From positions 43,293,001 through 43,357,000 of the forward strand of contig CATIUR010000001.1 in NCBI GenBank assembly GCA_949592205.1: a stretch of DNA of 64,000 nucleotides, read 5' to 3'. This document shows, one piece after another, positions 22,922-34,288 of the stretch (positions are counted from its first letter, which is position 1; the number at the start of each line of letters is the position of its first letter). The notes beneath the pieces are model-generated. The model worked only from the letters and a program-made list of their open reading frames with translations, was not told the DNA's origin and ran no database searches. Origin of the DNA: Helichrysum umbraculigerum. Taxonomy: Eukaryota > Streptophyta > Magnoliopsida > Asterales > Asteraceae. The position numbers and the translations under genes are program-made.

Positions 22922-23135
22922 CTTGCAAGTGATGAAATTATGTTATGTATGCAAGAGAGATGATAAAATGAAGAACTTGAAGCTTTAAATCATCAAAAAT
23001 GGTGGAGAAATGGAGGTTTTAGAAATGGTGATGGAGGCCGTGGGTTTTGGGGAAGAGGAAGGAGAGAAAATTTTGACTTTTTGACCTTTTGTTTGTTAGT
23101 GAATCCCTTCCTCTTGGTTTAAATACGTTTCGATT
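22922..23135 (-). promoter_or_regulatory. Probable internal promoter and leader exon for G ORF2
   Basis: On the minus strand a TATA-like cgtatttaaacc (about 23117-23128) is followed by a CT- and CA-rich leader that runs to the donor at 22921. E and F have comparable leaders between ORF-X and ORF2. This points to a separate ORF2 transcript. Confidence 0.4.
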
Positions 23136-23534
23136 TAAAACGCGAAAGATACGATACGTACGATTAGTTTTCGAAAGGTTTTAAGATTTTTAATAAAGTA
23201 ACCAAAAGTAAATACGAATCTTTATAAAAAGTTTTCGCGAATTAAAATTGTGTTTTAAATTGCGTGCAAAAAGTTCTTTGCGTTTAAATTAAAACGAGTT
23301 TATTTAAAAACGAAACAATATTTTTGTGTACTTTGAACTTTAAAACAAATCATAATTAATTTGCCAAAATTTTAAAATTAAAACTTTGTTAAATTTTTCT
23401 GAAAAGTTTGAACTTACGCAAATCGCGCGAGTTTAAAGTTTAAAGGACGTTTTCTTTATTTTTAAATGAAAGCTTTAAAACGAAAAATTAATTTAAACTA
23501 AAATTAATACTAACTAATATTAATTAACCTAGAT
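23136..23534 (-). other. Element G spacer between ORF-X and ORF2
   Basis: This is AT-rich sequence with many short runs of A and T and frequent gcg/cgc dinucleotide steps. I see no gene in it. Confidence 0.6.
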
Positions 23535-23569
23535 AGGCTTGGGGTGCCTCCCAAGAGCGCTTTGTTAAA
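23535..23569 (-). promoter_or_regulatory. Conserved hairpin after ORF-X (same as after B pol)
   Basis: On the minus strand, acaaagcgctcttgggagg then caccccaagc contains arms cttggg and cccaag around aggcac. The same sequence, with one change, follows the end of pol in element B at 63742-63769. ORF-X of G therefore sits exactly where gag-pol sits in B. A related hairpin after pol is, as I recall, a common Athila feature. Confidence 0.7.
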
Positions 23570-23601
23570 GACGAAAGCTCGTCCATATCAGACTTACTGT
23601 T

Positions 23602-24515
23602 TTACCGGATAGTGTTCGAGATGACACTGTTGGATACGGTTGAAGCTTTGGATAGAGACAAGGTATAGCGGGAAATAAACGTACCTCGGAGAGCTCGGAT
23701 GATATAGTAAACTAAATCAGCAGGATTTATGAAATACCGTTCAAATTCTGTTAGGAATTCTCGTTCTTCCTGACTGAGTTGTAACAATGCATCGACAAAA
23801 CGATTAAATTCCCGTTTCACCTTTTTCTGGTTTGAAATGCCATCCCTAAATCCTGTGTCTAGATAAGACAGATCATAGAGCAGTTTTGAAAGTAAATCCA
23901 CAAATTCCGTTTCCTCAGAAGAATAAGGATTTCCGTAAGTAGTATGAACTGCTGGCGAAAGCTCTTCGATATAAATCTTCTGTTGGTTAGTAAACGGGAA
24001 TTTGGTTTTTTGGAATAACTGGATTAGCTGGATATGGATCTGTTTCCTTTTTGCAAAGAAAGCAGCGTCCATAGCTTCCTCAATTGATTCGGGAAAAATA
24101 GCTCTAAGTTCATTAATTAAATAAGTAGCAGGATCAACAAAGAATGGAATATCTGCAAGAATCATGTCAGACTTGATAGGGCTTCTTTCTATCCAAAATT
24201 CAAGCTCGTCAATCAGGAATGCAACATAACGATTAATCCTAGGTTGTGAATCAGAGGGATAATCGGTGTTGGCAAGTAAATCCATTAAAAGATCTAATTC
24301 TGATTTTAACAATAGCTCGTCTTTTCTACTGTGTTTAGCACGAAGAAGTCTAATTATCCTACCAATCTCAACAAAGGTCTTTCTCTGCTCAAATGTAAAT
24401 GGAAAATTAGATTTCTTAAGATATTTTAGAAAGTTGGCATGGATATCTATCCTCCTATTGGGCTTGAGAGAATTTCCTAAGTGATGGTCTGTTTCTGATT
24501 CGGGTACTACAACGA
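23602..24515 (-). pseudogene. Element G ORF-X, N-terminally truncated
   Basis: This is the third copy of the unrecognised ORF-X family. About 300 codons match residues about 155-456 of the F protein, including both repeats of the 'FPF(T/S)..QR' to 'PA(T/D)L(I/V)..(I/L)..(I/L)RG/S(I/T)F' module. The frame is open without stops from about 24515 to 23602. The N-terminal 150 residues found in F are absent because G is truncated where it meets B, so no proper start remains. The ATG at 24310-24312 is internal. Stop and hairpin at the 3' end are intact. The function is unknown. Confidence 0.7.
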
Positions 24516-24529
24516 CCGATTTTAGGTTT

Positions 24530-24676
24530 ATAGTTATCTTAGTTATTTAGCGATCCTTTCGGAAGATCAATATCATCCGTAAGTTACTTTTCCTGTCTTT
24601 AGGTTAGATTTCCTTTTCCATTTTTAGATTAGTTAAAACCCATCCTTTCCAAAACTCTACTTTCTACCAACAAGTT
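24530..24676 (+). other. Element B leader remnant and junction with element G
   Basis: Sequence upstream of the gag ATG is AT-rich and has no LTR or primer site. Similarity of G to F ends at about 24.52 kb, so the join is near there. It probably results from a deletion that removed the 5' LTR of B and the 5' LTR and start of G. Confidence 0.5.
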
Positions 24677-26740
24677 ATGACGAATCGTATCACTCTCGCC
24701 TCATCAATCAAGCCACTGCTAGAGGGACGAGGAGGACCAATCGTATCATCTGCTGACGAAAACCTTGAAATTAAGCCACACTTCATTAAAATGATCAAAT
24801 CTCAGTGTCAATTTCATGGTCTCTCGGTTGAAAATCCAAACTCTCATCTTAATAAATTCATCAACCTTTCTGACTCCTTCGAACAAACGGGATCCAGTAA
24901 TGAAGTTACTCGACTTCACCTGTTTCCCTATTCTTTAGCCTCTCGAGCCCAAATATGGTTTTATGAACTCGAACCCAATTCGATTCATACATGGGAGGAG
25001 ATGGCTACCAAATTCATGGCTAAATATTTCCCTCCATCCCTACAAACCAAGCTTAAAAATGAAATCACTAACTTTCTCCAAAAGGATAATGAATCATTGA
25101 GCTCTGCTTGGGAACGCTTCAAGAATTTGCTCGGAAGATGTCCGAATCATCAGTTTGCTGAAACGAATCTGGTCTGCACATTCTACAATAGTTTGAATCC
25201 TCATCATCAACAAACCCTCGATGCTGCTTCATCCGGAAATTTCATGCTACATACTTCAGACGAAGCGTGGAAGTTGATTGAGACGATGACAATGCATCAA
25301 CATGACTTGGAGCAAGATGAATCAACTTCGGAGGAAAGGAGTACTTCTAATGCCTTGAACACTTTAAAAGCTCAAATTGAATCAATCACTAAAGTTGTCA
25401 AGGACATGCAAGAACCTTCTGAACCCAAACACGAGAAGAAACCTCAAAAGCTATTCTCAAGCCAAAGGTTAAAAGAAGACATTCTTGCCACTACTGGAGA
25501 AACCTCTGATCAAGCTCATCATCCAACATCTTTCATTCAGAGGCCAACCAATAGATCTTCTTCTCAATCGTTAGTTCTTTCTTCACCCTCTACTTCATAT
25601 CATTTGACTTCTTGTCTAAACACCGAAATTTTCAATAACTTCATGGTTAATCAAAATAACATTAATAAACAAATTGTTGATTTTCAAAACCAAATTGATA
25701 GTTTGCTTAAAATTTCAAACGATTTAGTTAAAAACATGGAGGATAATGTAAAAAGGTTGTTTTTAAAAGTTGATGAGAAGCAAAGGGAAGAAGCGATTAG
25801 CAAAGCTATTCATCATTCGTCTTATGATTATGATGATATCCTTGTTGTCACTAGAGGAGGAAAAGAGACTAAGAATGAGAAATCGATAGATATTCCGACA
25901 AACGAACCTTCTAAGACTCCTGTCACTTCTCCTGAGACAGCACCTTCTAAAGCCCCAGAAGTTATTATTCCTTCACGTATACCTTTCCCTGGTAGGCTTA
26001 AGAAAGAGAAACAAGAAGCTCAGTTTGGAAAATATCTAGAGATGTTTAAAAGCTTACACTTAAATGTCAAACTTTTAGATGCTTTAGTTGAGATGCCTAG
26101 TTGTGCCAAATTCTTTAAAGAACTCTTATCAAATAAAGAAAAGCTTAAACAAATAGTTAACTTGCCTTTAGATGCAGAGTGCTCTTTGATCATGCAACAA
26201 GGACTACCCCCAAAGCTAGGAGATACTGGCTGTTTCACTATACCTTGTTATCTACAGGATGTTCAAATAAGTAACGCCTTAACCGACTTAGGAGCTAGTG
26301 TAAACCTTATGCCGTATTCCCTCTATAGGAAATTAGGATTAAGCGAACTTTTACCAACTCGTATGACCATCCAATTAGCCGATAGATCAGTTAAACTCCC
26401 TCGTGGAATTGCTGAAGATATTATGGTACGTGTTGATAAATTCGTCTTTCATGTGGATTTTGTTGTCATGGACATTGAGGAAGACACCGAAGTTCCACTC
26501 ATCCTTGGCAGACCTTTCTTAAACACTGCCAAGGCCGTCATTGACGTAAATGAAAAATCTTTAAAACTTCGAGTTGGAACTGAGGAGGTCACCTTCAATG
26601 TTGACAAACTAATGAAACAACCTATGGGAGAAGACCTTGGTCTTGTAGACTTTATGCAGGAAATAATTGAAGAACACCTGGAAGAGATCCTCGCAGCAAG
26701 CAGCAATAACTTTCTTCCAAACACGGTCATCACCACCTGA
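24677..26740 (+). pseudogene. Element B Gag and protease
   Basis: This 687-codon frame has a clear Athila-type Gag domain (about residues 55-165, with 'LFPYSLASRAQIWFYEL' and 'KFMAKYFPP'). A long charged linker follows, then an aspartic protease (about 530-640). The protease motif is DLGASVNLMP, in which the usual D-S/T-G-A is D-L-G-A, as is common in this lineage, and ILGRPFL is the flap-distal motif. I see no CCHC zinc knuckle. The ATG at 24677 is the first in frame. The frame stops at TGA 26738-26740, but the same frame stays open for another 118 or so codons. The stop is therefore probably a point mutation in what was one gag-pol ORF. Confidence 0.85.
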
Positions 26741-27542
26741 AGACTTTGCCAAGAAGATGGAGGACTATGCTCAGCTATATCGGATCCACCAACTGTATCT
26801 AAGGAAGTACTATTTCCTTTAAAGAAATCCAGCAATCAGCTTAACAGTTCTATCACCGCTATTCCGCTTGGATCTGGCACACCTATCACTCTCTTAAGAA
26901 GGAACCCTACTCCTGAAGTGCCCGATTTATCTCTCACAAAAAACCAAATTCTGAAGACTCTCGAAGAGATGGAGTCAATGCTTAAACCACCTTATCTACA
27001 ATCTAAAAATCAAATCCAGAGATCACATTCAACACATCTTCTTTTGCTCAATTCCAGAGATTTGCATTCACGGAAAACAACGATACCATAATCACTTAAG
27101 ACAATGCAGTCTCTCACTCTTCAAAAGCAAAATACGAGCTAAGAAAAGATGAGCTCTCCGATAAACCAGAATGGGTTGAAATAGCATCAGCCAACAGTCC
27201 AAAGATCCCTGCAGAAGATTCAGAATTTCAAACGAAGTTCGACGAGCTTAAAGGAGACGAAATTGCAAGGATGAAACCTTCCATAGAAGAACCACCCGAA
27301 TTGGAGCTGAAGGAACTACCCTCACACCTTGAATACACTTTTCTTGAAGGACCTTCACACTTACCAGTTATCATATCAACAAACCTGAAGCTGGAAGAGA
27401 AGGCAAAACTTATTCAAGTTTTGAAGTCACATAAGAAAGCAATTGCTTGGAAGATTTCTGACATTCAAGGTATCAGTCCGAACTATTGCACTCACAAGAT
27501 CTTAATGGAAAATGGCTTCAGACCATCAATTCAAAGGCAGAG
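26741..27542 (+). pseudogene. Element B linker and start of reverse transcriptase
   Basis: After the TGA at 26740 the old frame continues to a TAA near 27090. A different frame (27271 onward) then carries the typical Athila segment 'LPSHLEYTFLEG..LPVIIS', 'WKISDIQGISP..CTHKI' and the first residues of the RT domain. At least one frameshift lies between about 27090 and 27271. Solo LTR C interrupts the frame at 27548, and it resumes in phase at 39607. Confidence 0.8.
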
Positions 27543-27547
27543 GAGAG
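27543..27547. repeat. Target-site duplication of solo LTR C (left)
   Basis: GAGAG is repeated at 39606-39610 after the LTR end. Joining the two sides restores the reading phase of B pol. Confidence 0.9.
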
Positions 27548-28098
27548 TGTCGCGATCCCAGCAGTCGGTCGGGTTTTTACCCCGAATCGTTGCTCCGACG
27601 GCCACCGAGATGCGCGAGCGGTTGAAAGTTTTAAAAATTTATATTTGCTGGGCTCAAACTATGCAAGCTACCTACCTTGTGGGTTTTGTGGCAAGTATAA
27701 CTCGAGTGTCGTCCAAAATTGGAACGAATTAAATTGAATTGGAACCTACCAAAGATAACTTGACAATAGGATGGGTTTAAAACAAGGTAGGTATGGGTTT
27801 TGGGTTTTATCTAATCTAACCTAAAGACAGAAATTAAAATGCATAAAAGTAAATGAGAATATAAGCAGCAGGTAGAGAGTGATTGCTGAACTTCGACGAT
27901 TAGGGTTTCGGGATGATATTATATTGATGATAGGTGATTACTCTAGTTAAGAATCTTCTAAACGGTTGGTGTAAACACTAGGACCCTACGTCTAGGTGTA
28001 ACCCTAAAGCATATGTCACTGAATCCTAGGCTATCCTGATTCTGGTCAGATGGGACTGTCTTCAGACCCACCTCACCGTCTCTTTCGGAGACCAAGCG

Positions 28099-30422
28099 TG
28101 TAACACCCCAGTTTTCAAGGTATTACTCTAGTAAATAAAAATAAGTTTTTATAGCTCAGTTTTACAGTATTATTTTAGTGTACGATAATATATACATCTT
28201 TTTAATTTTAGATCTCTAAATTATGAGATATGATAGAAAACGTAAATTAGATGTTCAGTTCCAGACTGTGTAGTGTAGTAAATAAATAAAAGATATAAGT
28301 ATAGATACGTGTAGTATCCCTGTGATCTCAAAAACATTCCAGAACTTATCAATATACAGAGAAAAATTGCAGAGAACAAAAGGGAGTAAGAATCAACTTT
28401 CAAACTTTAAATTAAACTTCAATTCAAGCTTTAGAACTCAGAATCATCATCTTCTCCATCTTCTTCAACCTTTGTAAGTTGTTCTTCTTTCTCCAAAACC
28501 CTAGAACTTGGGTTTTATGGGGTTTTAGTTAATTTATATGAATTAATCCGAAATTAGGGTTTATAATTGATTAGTTAGTGTTAGTATAACATATGAACAA
28601 TGATTAGAATCCTAATTTCATATTAGAAGTGATAGGTTATGATTAGTGTTCATGAGGTTTATGAGATTTTTCATGAATCCTATGTTTTAGTTTATAGTAT
28701 GATTTTGATATGTTAGTAAAATCAATTAGTGATTAGAAAGTAGTTAAATTCATAATAAAGCAATGATTTTGATCATGATAAGTAAATTAGTTAGTTGGTT
28801 AAAGTGAAATTAGTAAATCTCAAGTGGGGGAGAAAGAAATAGATGATTAGTAATTGAAAGTGTGGATTAGTTGTTGATTATGTGTCATGTGTATATGTGA
28901 TAGGTGCTAAAGAAGAATTGTCATCATTTGATCATCTTGTTTCAATTTGTGCTACAAACCAAGGTGAGTTTATGAATTGATTAGATCATGATCATGTAAC
29001 TTGTTGTGATTAGCTTATGATTATATCATGATTATGATGAAAGCTTGTGAGTAGAATGGTTAATGCTTATTAGCCATATTTTGATTAGTATAGCTAACCA
29101 AGGTTAGCCTTGTACGATTAGTGGTTAACTTATGTTAGCCAAATATTGATTAGTTATGTGCACATATGATTAGAATTGTGAAAGTGGAGTTGCAAGAAAA
29201 AGGGAAGTAGTTCCTTACTTTGTCCATTATTTGCCTTATGTTAATAATGCATTGTATTGATTAGATTTCATATTCTCACTAAGCAAATTGCTTAATTAGT
29301 TTAGTTATGTTGTAGGTACAAGTGAAAGTGGAAGAGGTAAAGATATTGCAAAAGGCTAGAAGTGGAGTTGCTAGCTTGTTGTAAGTTACACAAGCTTTCT
29401 CTTTAAATTATCGTTTTGGAACCTTGAAAGATCGCCCAAACAATGTTTTGACATGTTTTGGTTATGAAAGTAACGACTAGATCGATTATGTGTAATAGTG
29501 TAAAGTTGTGTAAGACTAGTAGATAATGTTTGAAAAGTGTTAAGTTATAAGTTGTAATAGAAGTGATATTTTGATTATGTACATATTGAAAGTTTTAACG
29601 AAAGTCAAATGATGTTATTAGTCAATTTGGTAGTGTGTTTAGCCATTGAATGGGTCAAATTAGCTCTTTTGGATCAACGGGTCAAAATGGGTCCAAACGG
29701 GTACTAATAACGCTTAGGAACAAATTTGAGTTAGATGAAGATTGGAAGCATGATGATTAGTCTTGCAAGTTTGTTTTGATAGTAGAAATGTGTGCTTAAA
29801 GTCTCAGCTCCTAAGTCTCTACGGTTTGAGACTTGGTATATTAGAAAAATGTTGGAATTTAGCCGAAAATGACCCATAAGCCCAAATTCCGATAAAATGA
29901 GAAATTTGAGAAAGTGCGAAAATAGAAAGTTTTATTTTGACTATAGTAAAGTGCCTGCAAAGTTTCATGTTTTAACTCTTTGTCGTTTGAAAGATATGCG
30001 CGTTCAAAATTTGGAAAATGGTAAATAGTTTGAAAGTAAACTGCAGGTGCTGTAGACGCCAGAGTACCCGGCGGGTAGCCGGAGTACCCGGCGGGTAAAC
30101 CAAAATCAGGAACAAGCCGGCGGCTTCTTAGGCCTAACCGGCGGCTTCTCAAGCCTTTAAACGGGGGTTTAGTTCTGTTACCACAAAAATTAATTCACCC
30201 GGCGGTTAATGGGGAAAACCCGGCGGCTAGACTTGGGTACCCGGCGGGTAACCCATCTACCCGGCGGGTAGGTGATGATTTCAGCAGATTTCAATTTTAA
30301 GTTTTAAAAGCAATACAGATAAGGAGATTAGAATATTAAACACGAAAATACAAATAGTGGGACCAATAGAAATATGTTTCAGTGTAAAAAAAAAAAAATG
30401 TTCAGATTTTCAGGGCGTTTCA
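28099..30422 (+). repeat. 5' LTR of element D
   Basis: It starts TGTAACACCCC and ends GGGCGTTTCA. It contains a CT-rich leader-like stretch near 28380-28500, a donor-like accaag|gtgagt at 28964, a palindrome cluster at 30065-30271 and a poly-A run near 30386. Confidence 0.93.
30065..30271. repeat. Palindrome cluster in LTR of element D
   Basis: There are about eight degenerate copies of tacccggcgggta or aagccggcggctt, each self-complementary around one central base. The 3' LTR copy is at 37373-37579, with a few C-to-T type changes. Confidence 0.8.
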
Positions 30423-30425
30423 AGT

Positions 30426-30438
30426 TGGTATCAGAGCG
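30426..30438 (+). other. Primer-binding site of element D
   Basis: The sequence tggtatcagagcg, three bases after the LTR, is complementary to the 3' end of initiator methionine tRNA. Confidence 0.9.
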
Positions 30439-30782
30439 ATGGTTTAAGAGATTTAAGCAATCCACAGTAGGATTGCCTAAACTTAAACCACTTATAAATG
30501 TGCAGTAGTTAATTACAGTTATGTTTTTGCAATGTTTTGTATATGATTAGTAGATTATGATCAGAGTAAGAATGATTGCTTGGACTTGGAACATATTTAA
30601 GAATTTTGAATAGAAACATGTATTTAGTTTAATATAACTACGTCTGGCCAACGAGGTTATATTTTTCTAAAGCATGTGGGAGATTCAAAGTTGTTAAATA
30701 TGTGAGGATAAAGGCAATCATTATTTAATAGTTGGAGTAGAGATTTCTTATGTTTTAATTGTGTTTCTATATTGTTTAGTAA

Positions 30783-32156
30783 ATGGAATCCACACCAAAT
30801 AAAGAAGCTGAGGGTTCAAATGTACGTTCTCCCACTCAATAGGAGAATGTTTCAGAAAGAAGTTTAGACCCTGAGGATCGGATGCTATTAAAAGATGTGA
30901 TTGGACAAGCCCTACAAGAATTTGCTCCTAAGGTGTATACCCGAATGGAGCAAATTATTAATACACGATTAGTAGAATTTGAACAGAAGCATCCTGTCTT
31001 AGTTAACCCTCAGTTGAATAGTGAAATGTTAAATGCTCAGCAGCAAATGAACAAAGAAAAAGAACGTTTTGAATATAAAAACTTTGCCAATTGTAGTCCC
31101 CCAGAATTTCTCGGTGAAAGAGACCCGATTAGTAGTCATAGGTGGATTAATAAGATAGAAGAGACTTTTCTACTCTGTGACTGTCCAGAAAGACTACGTG
31201 TACTGTTTGCTGCTCATCAGTTAAAAGATAGTGCTCAGGATTGGTGGGGTACTCAAATTAAAACACATGGTGCTGCAGAAGCTGCAAAGTTTTCTTGGAG
31301 TATGTTTAAAGAGAAGTTTATAGCAGAATTTGCTCCAATGGCGGAAGTAGAAAGATTGAAAGGAGAGTTCTTAGCCATCAATCAAGGGAAAATGTCGGTA
31401 ACTGAGTACACTAACGTGTTTTATGACAAATCTCAGTTTTGTCCCGAATATACCTCGAATCCAGGGTTAATGAAGGACCATTATTACCGACATTTGAACA
31501 TTGATATCAAAGAAGCAGTTGACCCGACTATTTATGATTCTATTCCTAAGATGATGAATAAAGGGTTGACTAGGGAGAAAGAGTTGCAAGTGAAAGCTGA
31601 GGATAGAGCTAATAAGAGAAAAGCAGAACAATCTTCTTCTCAATCACAGCAATCTAAGAAGTTTAAAAATTTTGGAAAGCAACAGTCATCACAACCACAA
31701 CAACAGAAGTCACAATCTCAGCAATCAAACCGTCAATCCCAAGCTTCAGCTCGGGAATTTCCCAAGTGTAATAATTGTGGTAGAAAGCATCCAGGAGAAT
31801 GTCAGTTAGGGAGTACAGCTTGTTACAAGTGTCGTCAGCAAGGGCATATCGCTGCTAATTGCCCTAATCCATATAGAATGTGCTTTTATTGCTATAAGGA
31901 TGACCACTTACAAGCTAACTGTCCTGCCAAATTAGAAGATATGAAAAGAAATGAACAGAAGAAAGAAGCAGAAAAGAAAAGAGAAGCTGGTGGACAGAAA
32001 GCTAAAGGTCGTTCTTTTCAGATTACAGCAGATGAGGCAAAGGAGTCACATGACGTGGTGACAGGTACCTTCATTTTAACACTATACCTGCCCATGTTTT
32101 ATTTGACTCTGGAGCCACCAAGTCTTTTGTGTCATTATCATTTTGTGAAAAGTTGA
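30783..32156 (+). pseudogene. Element D Gag
   Basis: The likely original start is the ATG at 30783, three bases after an acceptor-like ttgtttag. That frame has a TAG at 30840-30842 (codon 20) and then stays open from the internal ATG at 30882. It encodes a Retrotrans_gag-type domain ('PPEFLGERDPISSHRWI', 'AQDWWGTQI'), a Gln/Ser-rich linker and zinc knuckles (CYKCRQQGHIAANC and CFYCYKDDHLQANC). A one-base loss near 32076-32080 shifts the frame just before the protease motif, so the last 25 codons to 32156 are out of frame. In an intact relative this is one gag-pol ORF. Confidence 0.88.
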
Positions 32157-34288
32157 ATACTCCTATTGTTAAATTAGAACGCCCTTTGGAAGTTGAAATT
32201 GCCGATAGCAAATTAGTTATCGTTAATGATGTTTATAGAGGGTGTACTATTGAAATAGGAGGTGAAGTGTTCAAAATAGACTTGATTCCTATGCAAATGG
32301 GGGAATTTCATGTAGTTATAGGAATGGATTGGATGGGAAAGAATAAGGGTATGATAAATTGTCATGAAAAGATAGTTCTCCTGAAAGCACCTAGCGGAAG
32401 GGAGATTGTTGTTTATGGTGAGCGTTCAAGTAGATCCATTCCTGTCTGTACTTTTGCTCGAGCTAAAAGATTTCTGTCACACGGGTGTCAAGCCTTTTTG
32501 GCGCACGTGGTTGATAATTCTAAAGCTGTACCAGAACTTTCCAGTATTCCAGTTGTGAAAGAATTTCCCAAGGTATTCCCTGACGAGCTACCAGGTATTC
32601 CACCTGATAGACAAGTGGAATTCCGAATTGATCTTATTCCTGGAGCTATTCCAATTGCTAAAACTCCTTATCGGTTAGCTCCAACTGAAATGCAAGAAAT
32701 GATGAAACAGTTGCAAGAACTTTTAGATAAAGGTTTCATCCGTCCTAGTAGTTCGCCTTGGGGAGCTCCAGTCTTATTTGTAAAGAAGAAAGATGGTTCC
32801 TTAAGAATGTGTATAGATTACCGGGAACTAGATAAAGTGACCATTAAGAATAGATATCCCTTGCCTAGAATAGATGACTTATTTGATCAGCTACAGGGTG
32901 CCAGTTTCTTTTCAAAGATTGATCTTCGTTCTGGCTACCATCAGTTAAAGGTAAGGGAAGACGATATTTCAAAGACTGCTTTTCGTACTCGTTATGGTCA
33001 CTTCGAGTTTACAGTTATGCCATTCGGCTTAACTAATGCTCCAGCTGCATTCATGGATTTGATGAACAGAGTTTGTCGGCCCATGCTTGATATCTTTGTT
33101 ATAGTTTTCATCGATGATATTCTTATCTATTCCAAAAGTGAGACTGAGCATGCAGCACATCTCAGACAAGTTCTAGAAACACTTCGGCGTGAAAAGTTAT
33201 TCGCTCAATTCTCTAAATGTGAATTTTGGTTACGAGAAGTCCAATTTCTTGGACACGTGATCAATATTCACGGTATTCAAGTTGATCCTTCCAAGATAGC
33301 AGCAGTGATGAAGTGGGACCCTCCTACGAGTCCTACTGAAGTTAGGAGTTTTCTTGGCCTAGCTGGCTATAATCGTCGTTTTATTCAAGATTTTTCAAAG
33401 ATTGCTACTCCTTTGAATCAGTTGACTAGAAAGAGCGTTCAGTGGAAGTGGGAAGATAAGCAAGCTAAAGCGTTTCAGATGTTGAAAGAAAAGCTTAGTC
33501 AAGCCCCTATTCTTGTTTTACCCGAGGGCAACGAGGATATGGTGGTGTATTGTGATGCTTCAAAACTTGGATTAGGCTGTGTTCTTATGCAGCGTGGGAA
33601 AGTCATTGCTTATGCTTCACGCCAGTTAAAATCACATGAGCAGAACTATCCCACTCATGATCTTGAGTTAGCAGCCGTGGTCTTCGCTCTTAAAATTTGG
33701 CGCCATTATCTTTATGGTGTTAAATTCATTATCTATACAGACCACAAAAGTCTCAAATATTTCTTTGATCAGCGTGATTTGAATAATCGTCAGAGAAGAT
33801 GGCTAGATTTAGTCAAAGACTATGACTGCGACATACTTTACCATCCTGGCAAAGCGAATGTTGTAGCCGATGCTCTTAGCAGAAAGGTTAGCCATTCCGT
33901 TCTTTCAGTGAAATCTCTTCAAATGACTGTGCTTCCTCAGTTATTTGATTCTATTAAAGCCGCTCAGATTGAAGTTTTAGCCTCTAATGATCCGAAAAAT
34001 CAACGTGTAGCAGGTCAACTTTCTGAATTAGTAGACGATTCTAGAGGTTTAAAAACTCGTTATGGTAGAATCTGGATACCAAGAACGAGTGAAGTAAAGA
34101 AAGAGTTATTAGATCAGGTACATAAATCCAAATATTCAATTCATCCTGGTGCTACCAAGATGTATCGTGACCTTAAACGTGACTATTGGTGGCCCGGTAT
34201 GAAGCGCGACATAGTTAAACATGTTCAGAATTGCCTCACTTGTCTGCAAGTTAAAACAGAGCACCAGCAACCATATGGTAAACTTTAA
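32079..34288 (+). pseudogene. Element D protease, reverse transcriptase, RNase H and integrase start
   Basis: After the frameshift the frame reads the protease motif (FDSGATKSF), the RT domain with FIDDILIYSK, RNase H (CDASKLGLGC, then the TDHKSL region) and the integrase zinc region (HPGATKMYRDLK to NCLTCLQVK). It stops at TAA 34286-34288, which looks like a CAA-to-TAA change because the next segment follows in the same frame. Domain order and sequence parallel element A closely. Confidence 0.9.

Larger units (their letters stand above)
5062..24530 (-). mobile_element. Element G: Athila-like two-ORF element, 5'-truncated, split by element A
   Basis: This is a minus-strand element of the same family as F. 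From right to left it contains ORF-X (23602 to about 24515), a conserved hairpin, a leader and probable intron, ORF2 (21908 to 8001, split by A), a 3' noncoding region and the U3 end of its 3' LTR (5062-5674). It has no gag or pol. Its 5' LTR, primer site and the first part of ORF-X are missing: sequence related to F stops at about 24.52 kb, where the leader of B begins. Element H destroyed the rest of its 3' LTR. Its ORFs carry several stops, so it is an old copy. Confidence 0.75.

Noticed and set aside
24266..24484. Plus-strand 72-codon frame
   Set aside because: It is the antisense of ORF-X of G, whose minus-strand frame matches F.
28221..28403. Minus-strand frame repeated at 35529-35711, and 29859-30152 repeated at 37167-37460
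   Set aside because: Again duplicated only because they lie in paired LTRs of D; composition is low-complexity and there is no domain.
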